Assembly: GCA_964387945.1 (NCBI GenBank)
Contig: CAYLYX010000011.1
Coordinates: 1 to 64,000, forward strand
Direction: 5' to 3'
From: Parvicella sp964387945
Lineage (GTDB): Bacteria; Bacteroidota; Bacteroidia; Flavobacteriales_D; Parvicellaceae
Length of the DNA stretch: 64,000 nt
The notes under the pieces were generated by a model, which was not told the DNA's origin, did no database searches, and was given only the letters and a program-made list of their open reading frames with translations. The position numbers were made by a program, and so were the translations under genes. Shown here in pieces: positions 1 through 8,825 of this stretch (position 1 is its first letter; each line of letters begins with the position of its first letter).

Positions 1-147
1 CTAAATCTAGCTAGAGAATCAGGAGGGAGTTTGCATCTGATGGAGCAGGACTTAGAAGATTTAATGACGATGAGTGAGGGAGAAATCCTCGAAATTAGAG
101 GGAAGAAGTTTGTGATTAAAGACGGTAAGTTCGAAGCGTTAATCTAA
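1..147 (+). CDS. C-terminal end of an unidentified protein (5' truncated by window edge)
   Basis: An open frame from base 1 reads 48 residues, ending GKFEALI, to a TAA stop. The tail is rich in Glu and Leu, with a short segment GKKFVIKDGK near the end. Too little is left to assign a family. Its stop overlaps the stop of the convergent SRPBCC gene by 4 bases (CTAA). The frame could be a chance one, but its composition and tight convergent spacing look like a real gene end. Confidence 0.5.
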   Translation, partial: LNLARESGGSLHLMEQDLEDLMTMSEGEILEIRGKKFVIKDGKFEALI

Positions 148-650
148 TCAAACAAATAGTTAGCCCTTTCAATTGAGAGTTTTTTAATGTTGTTGGCAAC
201 TCGTTTCATGTAAATGGGCCACATGACTTTTGCCGTGAACCATTGCATAGGATAGCTGATGCTTCTTTTTCCAACGAGCGTATACCGATAAGTTACGCTC
301 GTTTGTTTTTCGCTAATGGGAGTGGTAATCCATTCACCGATAAAAGTGTGAAGTCCAAACGTGAAGACTTTGATGTGGTCAACTTGGATCTTCCAGTATT
401 CATTTTCTTTTCGTTCAATGACAGTGTCTAGTAAGGCTTCTCCTCCTTTAAAAGTAATTGTTTTTGCCATAAACACTCTCCTGCTGCCACCCACTTGTCC
501 CCAGTTTTGATCGTCTTTGCAATGGGTAACTTTTGGCATGAACAAAAACCCCGTATGTACTTTGGTGATATCACAAAGCATAGGCGATTTAAAGGCACGT
601 TCTACATCACACGGAAAAATGGTTGTTATATGAACCGAAAACTCAGGCAT
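144..650 (-). CDS. SRPBCC (START-like) family protein
   Basis: This 168-aa cytoplasmic protein begins with a beta strand followed by FPCDVERAFKSP, the usual start of SRPBCC/polyketide-cyclase-like lipid-binding folds, then alternating strands and a long C-terminal amphipathic helix. There is no signal peptide. The ligand is unknown. Its ATG lies inside the 3' end of the upstream VOC gene (8-base overlap), so the two are probably translated from one message. The family call rests on fold-like pattern only; a plain hypothetical protein is the alternative. Confidence 0.6.
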   Translation of the reverse strand: MPEFSVHITTIFPCDVERAFKSPMLCDITKVHTGFLFMPKVTHCKDDQNWGQVGGSRRVFMAKTITFKGGEALLDTVIERKENEYWKIQVDHIKVFTFGLHTFIGEWITTPISEKQTSVTYRYTLVGKRSISYPMQWFTAKVMWPIYMKRVANNIKKLSIERANYLFD

Positions 651-1068
651 TTCTTAGGTCATCCATCACAATTTTCTTCATTTTCATAAAAAGTTCAGAA
701 GCTCTTGCGGATTTATCAGGATCTCCTCCCATCAATTCACCCAAGGCGGATGGAATGACCTGCCACGATACACCAAACTTATCTTTGAGCCAACCGCACT
801 GACCTTCTTCGCCCTCGATGGTGAGGTTGTTCCAGTAATGATCGATCTCATCTTGATTGTCGCACTCGATGATGAAGGAAACGGATTCGTTAAAGGTAAA
901 CATGGGGCCACCATCCAGACCAGTAAACCGTGTTCCGTTAATCTCGAAGAAGACAATTGTTGGCGTTTTTACAATTATTCTGGAGTTAGGGAAAATACTG
1001 CAGTACATATCAGCAGCCGCTGAGGCCTGTCCGTCAAACCATAAACATGGATAAGGTGATTTTGTCAT
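643..1068 (-). CDS. VOC family protein, PhnB/YjdN-like
   Basis: This 141-aa protein has the features of the PhnB-like branch of the vicinal oxygen chelate superfamily (often misnamed 3-demethylubiquinone methyltransferase): an N-terminal CLWFDGQASAAADMY segment, a middle NGTRFTGLDGGP strand, and the near-C-terminal GVSWQVIPSALGELM. The substrate of this family is generally unknown. The length matches the family. The start overlaps the end of the esterase gene (1065) by 4 bases, and its own end overlaps the SRPBCC start, which gives a three-gene minus-strand unit. Confidence 0.85.
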   Translation of the reverse strand: MTKSPYPCLWFDGQASAAADMYCSIFPNSRIIVKTPTIVFFEINGTRFTGLDGGPMFTFNESVSFIIECDNQDEIDHYWNNLTIEGEEGQCGWLKDKFGVSWQVIPSALGELMGGDPDKSARASELFMKMKKIVMDDLRNA

Positions 1069-1880
1069 TTCGTTGTTTGTTTTAACATTTTTCCGATGGT
1101 TTCAAAAGCTGTATACATGGCATTGTGAAGTACATCGCCATGATCATGTTCTGGGAAGTAACCAAAGGCTAACTGATCTTTTGAAAACACAGGTTTTAAT
1201 TTTTTATAAAGTGATTTAGCCACACGCTGCATGGTTTTACCTTCTTTACCCACTCCAATATAAACGCTCTTCACGTTATCTAAGTTAGGTAAATCAACGC
1301 TGAGCAAAAGTTCATTGTCATACCAAAGGCTAGGGCTAATAATGTAATAGTGGTTAAACATTTGAGGTTCATCCAAGAGTATTTGAGTGGCCAATAACCC
1401 TCCTAGCGATTGACCAAGCAAAGCCTTGTGCTCATTAGTTTTGTACTTACCTTCAATTAGTGGCTGCACTTCTTTTTCTAAAAATTGGATAAAGGCAGCA
1501 GATCCCCCTCTTCTAGGATCTTCTTCAAGGTATTCTTGAAATTCAGGGTAATAGGTGAAATCACGGTACCGATTCACATTAGAAATACCCACCACAATGC
1601 ATTCCGGAATTAAGTTAATCCAACTGTAGGAACAGAATTGAACTAACCCCGTAATGTGGAGCATGTCCTCGTGCATCGAACCGTCAAGTACGTAAATGAC
1701 CGGATAAGTTTGTGCCGAATCAGGATGATAGCTGTGCGGAAGGTAGATGTTGAGGGTACGTTCTTCGTTAAGCTCCTCTGATTCGAATACGATCTGCTCT
1801 CCAATAGCTAAAGGCGTTACCTTTTGTCCTAGACAAGTTAATGCTGTAAAAAGCGAGAATACAATTAGGTAAAACTTCAT
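1065..1880 (-). CDS. secreted alpha/beta-hydrolase esterase (IroE/BesA-type)
   Basis: This 271-aa protein starts with a signal peptide (MKFYLIVFSLFTALTCLGQ). It then has the core of the esterase family that includes siderophore esterases and antigen-85-like proteins: VIYVLDGSMHED, a nucleophile elbow GQSLGG (catalytic Ser), and a late acid/His region containing EHDHGDVLH. It should hydrolyse an ester in the periplasm or outside the cell. No siderophore genes are next to it, so the natural substrate is not indicated. It overlaps the VOC gene by 4 bases and follows the patatin gene by 17 bases. Confidence 0.85.
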   Translation of the reverse strand: MKFYLIVFSLFTALTCLGQKVTPLAIGEQIVFESEELNEERTLNIYLPHSYHPDSAQTYPVIYVLDGSMHEDMLHITGLVQFCSYSWINLIPECIVVGISNVNRYRDFTYYPEFQEYLEEDPRRGGSAAFIQFLEKEVQPLIEGKYKTNEHKALLGQSLGGLLATQILLDEPQMFNHYYIISPSLWYDNELLLSVDLPNLDNVKSVYIGVGKEGKTMQRVAKSLYKKLKPVFSKDQLAFGYFPEHDHGDVLHNAMYTAFETIGKMLKQTTK

Positions 1881-1897
1881 TGAGCTAAAGGTAAGGG

Positions 1898-2680
1898 TTA
1901 AGAATGAAAGTACCTTTGTTTTGTGAAATCATATATGGGTTGCGTATCTTTTTGTTTGAAGGCAGAGAAATGATTCAGGTCATGAAGAATACTGAGGTGT
2001 GTTTTTTCAAACTTTGGGATTTCAAGAGCGTAGCGTTGCAAAAAGACACTTCTTTTGACAATTTTTCGCGTAGTTGACAACTCTTTTCGTTCTAATTTTT
2101 TAGGAAGACGGACAAAGCTTCCTACAATGGGAAGGGTGGTTTCTTCAAATGGAGCAATAGGGTAGTTGTCCATTACACCACCATCTGCGTAAATATCGTT
2201 GTCGATTTCTACCGAAGAATAGATTCCAGGAACAGCACAGGAAGCTACCATTTTATTCATGATTTCTCCTTCGCTAAAATAAACGGGTTTTGCTTTGCTA
2301 AGATTGGTGGAACAAATGTGAACAGGGATTTTCAGCTCTTCAAAGGTGGGCTTGATATACCCTTCAAAATGCGAGGTGTATTTTAGCGTGTTAAAAATTC
2401 CTCCTTTCCCTGGTCGAATCCATGAATAGCGAAAGAGCGGATGCTCAACAAAGAAGTTAAGGATGTCTTTTGGTTTCATACCAGACGCATACATTACACC
2501 TACTACCGCTCCCGCGCTCGAACCACTAATGGCAGCAATAGGGATGCTTCTTTCTTCAAGATACTCGAGTAGCGGCAGGTGAGCGACACCTTTTATAGCA
2601 CCACCACTTAATACTAAATTGATCGGCTGTCCAGGTGTTAACTGGTCCAACTTTTTTCTAACGTCTTCTGGTTGTTGCAC
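1898..2680 (-). CDS. patatin-like phospholipase
   Basis: This 260-aa cytoplasmic protein has every patatin landmark: the Gly-rich oxyanion loop LSGGAIKG near residue 25, the nucleophile elbow GSSAG near residue 54, and the catalytic Asp in YADGGVMDNYP. It has no signal peptide and no outer-membrane barrel, so it is an intracellular lipid acyl hydrolase rather than a PlpD-type secreted enzyme. It sits between the racemase-like gene (30 bases upstream) and the esterase (17 bases downstream), all on the minus strand. Confidence 0.9.
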   Translation of the reverse strand: MQQPEDVRKKLDQLTPGQPINLVLSGGAIKGVAHLPLLEYLEERSIPIAAISGSSAGAVVGVMYASGMKPKDILNFFVEHPLFRYSWIRPGKGGIFNTLKYTSHFEGYIKPTFEELKIPVHICSTNLSKAKPVYFSEGEIMNKMVASCAVPGIYSSVEIDNDIYADGGVMDNYPIAPFEETTLPIVGSFVRLPKKLERKELSTTRKIVKRSVFLQRYALEIPKFEKTHLSILHDLNHFSAFKQKDTQPIYDFTKQRYFHS

Positions 2681-2709
2681 GGGCTAAAATTAGCGAAAAC
2701 GTCTAAGCG

Positions 2710-3807
2710 TTAAATGAATTTTTTATCAATGAATTTAGAGTTGAGCAATCGGGCTACTGCCATGTAATTGGGTTTAAACACAATTTGATCACCGATTTTG
2801 TATTTCTTTTTGCCGTTTTTGCTTTTGTTCGTACCGATATCCACCACGAGCATGTCAGAAGTAATTCCCACAAACTGAATGTCCTTATCGTAAGCATCAA
2901 TGTCGCTTTTGTCTACATCGAGCATTCCAAAGTCTAGGATGGCCTTAAATGAAGTCTCATTGGCTGAGGCTACATCAAACTTAGCGGTATGTCCAATGTT
3001 GGCATCGCTTATGGTACCTTCAGGAACAATTTTCTTCTCTTCTAGCTCAATGATGTTGGCACGAAACTCAAACGTATCTGTAGACAGTTCTAGGAATTGC
3101 TCGTTATCCAAAGGGCTCAGGCCAAAAAATGCGGCTTCTCCCACTCGAAAGTGATTAATGTCTTTGGGAACGATTTCTTTCTCCACAAGCGGTAGGGTGA
3201 TAGAGGTGCCTCCTGAAATCAAAGGGAGTTCCTTGTCGAATTTGGCCGAAATTAGCTCTTTGTACAATGAAAGTTGCAGCAGTTTGTCATAGTTGGGCTC
3301 TATTCCATACATGCAGCCCAAATTAGATCCTATTCCGATCACTTCAATGTTCGACAGTTCAAACACTTGCTCGTAGAATTCCATAATATCAGACCGCTTT
3401 ACACCTTCTCGCAATTCGCCCAGCTCAATCATAATAATAATCTGATGAGTTTTATTTGCTGCTTTGGCCGCTGCATTTAGCGCTTTGATGGTGCTCAAAG
3501 AACTGTTAAGTGAGATATCCGCATACGCTACCACCTGCTCAGCATAAATCTCGGCAGGAGGCTTGATGTAGATCGTTCGCATATCAGGATTTACCTCTTT
3601 AAGGTTTTTAATGCTGGTCAACCTGGAGTCTCCAACAGAGTTGATTTTTGCAATTACATCGTCTGTTAGAACGTTTTTTAGAAATTGCTGATCTCCTGAA
3701 AATACCTTAGTGATTAAACTCCATTGAATGTTTCGGTCATCAAAGTAGTTACTAAGAAATTTTATATTGTCTTTTATCCTTTTCGTCTGAATTACTAGCT
3801 CTGCCAT
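2710..3807 (-). CDS. alanine-racemase-fold PLP enzyme (alanine/ornithine racemase family)
   Basis: This 365-aa protein has the alanine-racemase N-terminal fold: MAELVIQTKRIKDNIKFL leads to a PLP lysine in SLITKVFSGD, then GIGSNLGCMYG and the SGGTS phosphate-binding turn. It resembles the ornithine/amino-acid racemase group more than cell-wall Alr, since the C-terminal beta domain is short and unusual. It would interconvert L and D amino acids in the cytosol; the substrate cannot be read from sequence. Only 2 bases separate it from the GNAT gene, so the two are co-transcribed. Confidence 0.75.
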   Translation of the reverse strand: MAELVIQTKRIKDNIKFLSNYFDDRNIQWSLITKVFSGDQQFLKNVLTDDVIAKINSVGDSRLTSIKNLKEVNPDMRTIYIKPPAEIYAEQVVAYADISLNSSLSTIKALNAAAKAANKTHQIIIMIELGELREGVKRSDIMEFYEQVFELSNIEVIGIGSNLGCMYGIEPNYDKLLQLSLYKELISAKFDKELPLISGGTSITLPLVEKEIVPKDINHFRVGEAAFFGLSPLDNEQFLELSTDTFEFRANIIELEEKKIVPEGTISDANIGHTAKFDVASANETSFKAILDFGMLDVDKSDIDAYDKDIQFVGITSDMLVVDIGTNKSKNGKKKYKIGDQIVFKPNYMAVARLLNSKFIDKKFI

Positions 3808-3809
3808 AA

Positions 3810-4250
3810 TTATTTTTTCAGTCGCATCTCTAAGTACGGGTTGGTAAAGCCATACTTTTCGTACAGAAACCTTGCCGGATTATTATGTTCTACGTGCAAA
3901 GCTATATCACCTTTTGCAAAATCGATGGTTTTTTCCATCAAGGTTTTTCCTAGTCCTTTTCCTCTATGTCCGCCATGGGTGGCAATGTACACCAAAATAT
4001 TTTCGGGAATATAACCTCCCATCCCTGTTTTATTGATGACTACCCCCCCGAGAATTTCACCTTGCTCAATGGCGAGAACGATAAACCCTCCGAAGGAACT
4101 GAACTCCTTTACGGCATAATCGATTGCTTTTTTGATGTCCTTTTTTGAGTCACCATACTCTTCCAAGTGCGTGTGTAGAAAGTCTACAATTTCTTCTTTT
4201 TCGATCTCTGTGGGTTTGTTCACAGCATCAAACAGTTTTATTTCTTGCAT
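3810..4250 (-). CDS. GNAT family N-acetyltransferase
   Basis: This 146-aa protein has the GNAT acetyl-CoA pyrophosphate loop GGHRGKGLGKTLM (motif A) and the C-terminal ARFLYEKYGFT that ends many GNAT domains. Substrate unknown. It is first in the minus-strand unit that continues into the racemase-like gene, and the pairing hints at amino-acid or amine metabolism, though that is inference. Confidence 0.88.
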   Translation of the reverse strand: MQEIKLFDAVNKPTEIEKEEIVDFLHTHLEEYGDSKKDIKKAIDYAVKEFSSFGGFIVLAIEQGEILGGVVINKTGMGGYIPENILVYIATHGGHRGKGLGKTLMEKTIDFAKGDIALHVEHNNPARFLYEKYGFTNPYLEMRLKK

Positions 4251-4400
4251 ATTTTTTTTAGTTATGTACCATATAGTATAATAATATTTGGTTCTTGCAA
4301 GAATCAGTGCTAAATAATCGGTTTTTTAAAAAGAATTAACAACCTTTCTATATTCTGGAAACTCTTTGCAACCGAAGGATGAAGTATAGAACTATTTTGT

Positions 4401-4408
4401 TAGATTTG
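4401..4408 (+). promoter_or_regulatory. candidate -7 promoter box
   Basis: TAGATTTG matches the Bacteroidota TAnnTTTG element 25 bases before the ATG at 4434. No convincing TTG lies at the expected -33 distance, so support is moderate. Confidence 0.4.
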
Positions 4409-4433
4409 TTAAGAACCTACTTGTCCCCGTCAA

Positions 4434-6365
4434 ATGATCATAAGCTTAAAAAAAATACTTCTTGTTTTTCTGGCTGGCTTACTGTCGCTTGCCTTGGCTG
4501 CCGCAAAACCTAGTGGAACAATGAACCCTGATCAGGTTCTAGAGTTGGCAGGTGAGGTTTACTATTCTGATCCAGATAGCTCTTACAAACTTTGCAAATC
4601 GTTAGACCCTGGTGAGTTAAGTGAAGCTCAGCAGGCAGATTTATCAATGCTCTTAGCACGCTATAATATTTTAATGACCGATTATGAATCGGCAGAAATA
4701 GAGCTGCAAAAAGCCAAAAAGTTGTTTTCTGGTTTGGGAAATGCCATCGGTGAAGCTCGCGTGTTTAGTCTTCAAAGTATTTTAGCTGATCGATTGGGTG
4801 AAGTAGATAAGTCAATGAGTCTCGTCAAAAAAGCCTATCAAATTTATTTGGAGTTGGGAGAGAAGGGTAGACAGGTTTCGCCTCTACAAAACATTTCGTA
4901 TACCTATTTGTGGAATGGTAAACCCGATAGCGCATTGATTTACTTAAAGAAATTGGATGCCATTAAGAGTGAGATCAAACCAGCTTCGTTTTATTTCTAC
5001 TATCAGAATTGGGGGAGTTATTTTATGCAAAAGAAGGAGTTCAGTATTGCCAAAGACAACTTTGAAAAAGCGTTAAAAGTGGCAGAGGATGAAGATATGG
5101 TGGATAGCAAGGCTACTGTCTTAATGCTTTTGGGAGAACTCAGTTTGACGCAAAAAGACTTTGAGAATGCCATCAAATATGCCAATATGAGCTATGCATT
5201 TTCTGATGCAAATAGTTTGATCTACGAGAAAAAGGATGCTTTAGAGGTGCTGGTAGAAATAGCGGAAGCGCAACAAGACTTTTTAGCTGCTTTTAAGTAT
5301 CAGCAGGAGCTGTCTGAATTGGATAAAGAAATTCTGAACATCGAAAAGATCAACAATGTCAAAAAGGTAAAGTCATTACTTGATATGGCAGAAAAAGAGA
5401 AGATCATTGCCGCCAAAGATGCTGAAATTGCCAATAAGGAGTTGGAAGCCGCCAATGCTAATTTTGCTAATCGAATTATCTTGTTTTCGCTATCGGCGAT
5501 CGTTGTTATTTTGGCGTTGGTCGTTTTCGCATTCATAAAAACCAAACGCTTGAATGAGATTATTGGACAACAGCATCAGTCGCTTGAGATCAAGAATCAT
5601 CAACTCTCTGAGGCGTTGACAGACTTGGAGGGAAGTATCAATTACAGCAAATTGATTCAAGATACATTATTACCTGGGGAGAACAGTTGGAGCAAATATT
5701 TTAATGAAGATTTTACCATTTTCTTACCCCGAGATAAGGTGAGTGGCGACTTTTATTGGAACTACGAAGACGATTCCTACGTTTATTTTTGTGTGGCAGA
5801 TTGTACCGGGCACGGTGTACCAGGGGCTATGGTTAGTGTGGTAGGAATGAATGCGTTGGAAGCGGCTGTGGCGGTGGAGAAAATTACAGCCCCAGGAAAG
5901 ATTTTAGATCGGTTGGCTGAAATCGTAGAACGAACCTTTTCAAACGATGAAAAGTCGATGAAGGATGGGATGGATATTGCCTTTTGCCGATTGGATAAGA
6001 CTACCAATGAACTCGTTTATGCAGGTGCCAATAATCCACTCTACGTGATTAATGGAAAGGGGTTGACGATCCTTAAACCCAATAAGCAGCCGATCGGTAA
6101 GTATGAAGCTAGGGTTCCGTTCTCAGAAGAGCGTATTCAACTGTTTAGCGGTGATGCCATTTATCTGTTCTCTGATGGTTATGCCGATCAGTTTGGTGGT
6201 CCGAAAGGGAAGAAGTTCATGTACAAGACGCTTCGACTGCTGATTGAGGATAATAAGCTAAAAACAATGCAGGAGCAAAAACAGATTTTACTCACCTCAT
6301 TCAATAACTGGAGAGAAGGTTACGAACAGGTAGATGATGTCTGTATGGTAGGGGTTAGAGTGTGA
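4434..6365 (+). CDS. TPR sensor with SpoIIE (PP2C-type) Ser/Thr phosphatase domain
   Basis: This 643-aa membrane protein has an N-terminal signal peptide, then tetratricopeptide repeats (about residues 40-310), a charged coiled coil, one transmembrane helix (IILFSLSAIVVILALVVFAF, about residue 345), a second short coiled coil and a C-terminal SpoIIE phosphatase domain. The catalytic hallmarks SGDFYW, CVADCTGHGVPGAM and FSDGYADQFGG supply the metal-binding aspartates. By analogy it dephosphorylates an anti-sigma-factor antagonist or similar partner after a periplasmic signal. The linker INYSKLIQDTLLPG closely resembles that in the propeller-SpoIIE protein at the right edge of the window. No kinase or STAS partner is adjacent. 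Confidence 0.9.
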   Translation: MIISLKKILLVFLAGLLSLALAAAKPSGTMNPDQVLELAGEVYYSDPDSSYKLCKSLDPGELSEAQQADLSMLLARYNILMTDYESAEIELQKAKKLFSGLGNAIGEARVFSLQSILADRLGEVDKSMSLVKKAYQIYLELGEKGRQVSPLQNISYTYLWNGKPDSALIYLKKLDAIKSEIKPASFYFYYQNWGSYFMQKKEFSIAKDNFEKALKVAEDEDMVDSKATVLMLLGELSLTQKDFENAIKYANMSYAFSDANSLIYEKKDALEVLVEIAEAQQDFLAAFKYQQELSELDKEILNIEKINNVKKVKSLLDMAEKEKIIAAKDAEIANKELEAANANFANRIILFSLSAIVVILALVVFAFIKTKRLNEIIGQQHQSLEIKNHQLSEALTDLEGSINYSKLIQDTLLPGENSWSKYFNEDFTIFLPRDKVSGDFYWNYEDDSYVYFCVADCTGHGVPGAMVSVVGMNALEAAVAVEKITAPGKILDRLAEIVERTFSNDEKSMKDGMDIAFCRLDKTTNELVYAGANNPLYVINGKGLTILKPNKQPIGKYEARVPFSEERIQLFSGDAIYLFSDGYADQFGGPKGKKFMYKTLRLLIEDNKLKTMQEQKQILLTSFNNWREGYEQVDDVCMVGVRV

Positions 6366-6737
6366 TCACTCCATCAAAATGTCATCCAAAACGTCTTCAC
6401 TTAACGTTCGATTTCCAGAAGGAGCAGGTTGTAGTGAGGCCAAAACTTCTTGCGTAATGTCTTTCCCTTCACCGGCATTGGTAATCCATGATCCAATGGT
6501 GTAAATGGGGCCCCAAGGAATTCCCCACCAGCCCAATAGGAAGTTGATAATGGTAAAACCAATGCTTTTACTTATCGTAGATTCGCCCTTGCGAACGAAA
6601 TAAATATCACTATTCCTTCTAAATGTCATCAGTACGATGGAAATCGTGTATCGAAAGATGACAAACTTAGCGCCTTCATTGATCGCTCGGTGAATCTCTT
6701 CATTGGAGAGCCCTTCTATTCCTTTTATCTTAGCCAT
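6366..6737 (-). CDS. small conserved-looking membrane protein of unknown function
   Basis: A 123-aa protein with two hydrophobic segments, one around residues 23-40 and one around 62-82 (FTIINFLLGWWGIPWGPIYT), and soluble ends. No catalytic motif is recognisable. It is convergent with the TPR-SpoIIE gene, whose stop ends at the base before this stop begins. The ATG at 6735-6737 is divergent from the microprotein at 6825 across an 87-base region that holds an inverted repeat. Confidence 0.65.
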   Translation of the reverse strand: MAKIKGIEGLSNEEIHRAINEGAKFVIFRYTISIVLMTFRRNSDIYFVRKGESTISKSIGFTIINFLLGWWGIPWGPIYTIGSWITNAGEGKDITQEVLASLQPAPSGNRTLSEDVLDDILME

Positions 6738-6770
6738 AATCGTGTATAAGAGGTCGCAAGATAATTATTA

Positions 6771-6790
6771 AATACCTGATTTTAGGTATT
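6771..6790. promoter_or_regulatory. inverted repeat in a divergent intergenic region
   Basis: AATACCT, a six-base spacer, then AGGTATT form a perfect 7-bp inverted repeat between the divergent starts at 6737 and 6825. It lies just upstream of the promoter box at 6812, so it could be an operator; a short hairpin in a transcript is the alternative. Confidence 0.35.
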
Positions 6791-6819
6791 GCAATATGAG
6801 CAAAACGGAATTATTTTTG
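6789..6819 (+). promoter_or_regulatory. Bacteroidota-type promoter, TTG-N20-TATTTTTG
   Basis: A TTG at 6789-6791 is followed 20 bases later by TATTTTTG (6812-6819), a perfect TAnnTTTG element. The expected transcription start falls at or within a base or two of the ATG at 6825, which points to a leaderless mRNA for the microprotein. Confidence 0.55.
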
Positions 6820-6824
6820 ACAAG

Positions 6825-6962
6825 ATGAATCAAGTGTCTGATATAACAAAGCAGCTTCCTGCTTTTGCTTGCGCGATCTGCGTTTGCGATAAGAAGAAGA
6901 AAAAGTGCTGTAAAAAGTACAAGAAAAGCGGAAAGCATTGTGGTTCATGTCCTCGAAAGTAA
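6825..6962 (+). CDS. 45-aa Cys- and Lys-rich microprotein
   Basis: An ATG frame of 45 codons ends in TAA immediately before the convergent stop of the UbiA-type gene at 6963. The product has an uncharged N-terminal half and a C-terminal half of clustered Lys and Cys: CAICVCDKKKKKCC, then KKYKKSGKHCGSCPRK, seven cysteines in all. The CCKKY...GKHC.SCP pattern resembles small Cys/Lys-rich proteins I recall from other Bacteroidota, of unknown function; metal or nucleic-acid binding is a guess. A promoter box directly before the ATG and clean convergent spacing support it as a real gene. Confidence 0.65.
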   Translation: MNQVSDITKQLPAFACAICVCDKKKKKCCKKYKKSGKHCGSCPRK

Positions 6963-7859
6963 TTACCACCATTTTCCTACGAGTGGAATAGCCAAAACGC
7001 CAAATACGATAAGTAATTTGTAGATCAAATTGATGCGTTCGTAGTCCTTTGCAGTTTTGCATTTTTTGAGTTCCCAAATGGAAATCCCAATGGCGAGTAT
7101 AGCCAAGGCAAAGTAGTAAACAATAGGCAGGACAATGACATCTCGATATAAGAATCCGATACAGCCTAACGCCAATAACATTAACGACAGGATGATGTAT
7201 TTCGTTTTTCGAATGCCAATTAGAATGGGCAGAGATTTCTCACCGACAATCAAATCTCCTTTGATTCCGATCATTTTCTTAATGATCTCTCTCGTTAGCG
7301 CTAGAACAAAAATGTAACCGACAAAAAGCGTGGTCATCAAATTGTAGGATTGGTACATCAAACTGATACTAATGAACGGTGCAATGGTGAGCACAGCTGC
7401 ATTAATTTCTCCACCTAATGGCTGTTTTCTAAGTTTGTGAGAGTAAAACCATAAGCCAAAGGAAAACAGAAAGTTAAATACAAGTACTTTCCATCCAACT
7501 ATAAGTGCAAGTGTGAGTCCGATGAGAATAAAAAAGACATAAGTGTTTAAGCAAAATGACTTGGATACGATCCGTCCAAAAATGGTTTCTTCAGGACGAT
7601 TAATGATGTCTTTTTCAAAGTCATAGAAGGCGTTGATGATAAACCCAGCCATCATTAAAAAAGCAATGCTTCCAATCTCAAGATATAGCTTGGGATTGAG
7701 TAACGTTGTTTTGTATTCCGCACTTGGGTTTAATAAGAATATAGCGCTCAACAACAAGGCGATAGACACAATGAGGATATTGTACCATCTAACAATAGAG
7801 AGCAATGAGATAAACTTGAGAATGACCCTTTGTCTATTGGAATTATCGGGAGTGTGCAC
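6963..7859 (-). CDS. UbiA-family prenyltransferase (geranylgeranylglycerol-phosphate geranylgeranyltransferase-like)
   Basis: This 298-aa polytopic membrane protein has the first UbiA Asp motif in INAFYDFEKDIINRPEE (NxxxDxxxD) and the second region in KGDLIVGEKSLPI, with about eight hydrophobic helices. Related Bacteroidota enzymes are annotated as geranylgeranylglycerol-phosphate geranylgeranyltransferase, and the mevalonate genes upstream fit a role consuming isoprenoid diphosphates. It starts at a GTG (7859), 12 bases after the mevalonate kinase stop, and no ATG exists before the first helix, so translation is probably coupled. The exact acceptor substrate is not certain. Confidence 0.85.
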   Translation of the reverse strand: MHTPDNSNRQRVILKFISLLSIVRWYNILIVSIALLLSAIFLLNPSAEYKTTLLNPKLYLEIGSIAFLMMAGFIINAFYDFEKDIINRPEETIFGRIVSKSFCLNTYVFFILIGLTLALIVGWKVLVFNFLFSFGLWFYSHKLRKQPLGGEINAAVLTIAPFISISLMYQSYNLMTTLFVGYIFVLALTREIIKKMIGIKGDLIVGEKSLPILIGIRKTKYIILSLMLLALGCIGFLYRDVIVLPIVYYFALAILAIGISIWELKKCKTAKDYERINLIYKLLIVFGVLAIPLVGKWW

Positions 7860-7871
7860 AAATAGCGTTGT

Positions 7872-8825
7872 TTAGAATCTGTAAATTACGTCCAATTGGT
7901 AATCTTTCAGTTTCGCTTGCGCTTTTTCAAGGTCTTCTGTAAAACCTAAAATGAATCCGCCACCACCTGAGCCACAGAGCTTGAGGTAATAGGCGTTGCT
8001 TTTGATGCCTTCTTGCCATAGTTCCTGATACAAGTTGGGAATCATGGGTTTAAAATGTTCTAAGACAATCTTAGACAAGTGCTTCACGTTGCTCAACAAA
8101 GATTTACCATCTTGCGTTAAGAACGCAGAAATACTCGCATCATTGTATTTTTTGAATTGAGTTTTAATCATGTTTCGGAAACCTTCTTCTTTGCAACGCT
8201 CCAAGAAGTGCTCTACTAAAGGCTGTGTTTTGCCTACCTGACCCGTGTTGAGTAGGAAGATGCCTCCTTTTTCTTTGCCTTGAGCAGGAATACCCACCGA
8301 CTCCAATTCAGACTTCGATTTGATGAGAATAGGTAATCTCAGATAACAAATCAACGGATCTAAACCAGAACTAGTGCCGTGAAAGAAAGATTCTAACTTA
8401 CCGAAAATGGCTTTTAATACGAGAATTTTACCGTTTTCAACGTGATCATTCTTGATTTTTCCTTTCGCGTACTTGTCGTAGATAGCTGCTACCAAAGCTC
8501 CAGAACTTCCAACTCCATATCCTTGAGGGATGCTAGAGTCAAATAACATTCCTCTATCAATATCTGCCTTAAAAGCATCCAAGTCTAATTGACAAGGTAA
8601 TTCATCCTTCTCAGAAAGATCAACTAGGTGCTGATAATACGTTAGAAGGTGATCATTACTTGTTTTAGCGAAAACTTCATCCTCAGAATGGAAAATAAAA
8701 TGACCATTAAAACTTTCAAAAGGAATAGACAAGGCCATTGAGTCTTCAATCACTCCATACTCTCCAAAAAGCAATATCTTCCCATAAAACAGGGACTCTT
8801 TTATTGAATTCTTTAACTGGCTCAT
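7872..8825 (-). CDS. GHMP kinase, probable mevalonate kinase
   Basis: This 317-aa protein has GHMP-kinase motif 1 as FYGKILLFGEYGVIEDS, the ATP-binding motif 2 as GYGVGSSGALVA, and motif 3 near the C terminus as KLCGSGGGGFILG. In mevalonate kinases the first motif takes this GKxxLFGEY form. It phosphorylates mevalonate with ATP in the cytosolic mevalonate route to isopentenyl diphosphate. The flanking decarboxylase (9338-10417) and UbiA-type enzyme support that call over other GHMP sugar kinases. Phosphomevalonate kinase is not visible in the window. Confidence 0.85.
   Translation of the reverse strand: MSQLKNSIKESLFYGKILLFGEYGVIEDSMALSIPFESFNGHFIFHSEDEVFAKTSNDHLLTYYQHLVDLSEKDELPCQLDLDAFKADIDRGMLFDSSIPQGYGVGSSGALVAAIYDKYAKGKIKNDHVENGKILVLKAIFGKLESFFHGTSSGLDPLICYLRLPILIKSKSELESVGIPAQGKEKGGIFLLNTGQVGKTQPLVEHFLERCKEEGFRNMIKTQFKKYNDASISAFLTQDGKSLLSNVKHLSKIVLEHFKPMIPNLYQELWQEGIKSNAYYLKLCGSGGGGFILGFTEDLEKAQAKLKDYQLDVIYRF

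Noticed and set aside
6811..7077. Minus-strand 88-residue open frame overlapping the microprotein and UbiA-type gene
   Set aside because: It is antisense to the microprotein and out of frame inside the UbiA-type gene, with no family features; the plus-strand microprotein has a promoter and better composition.
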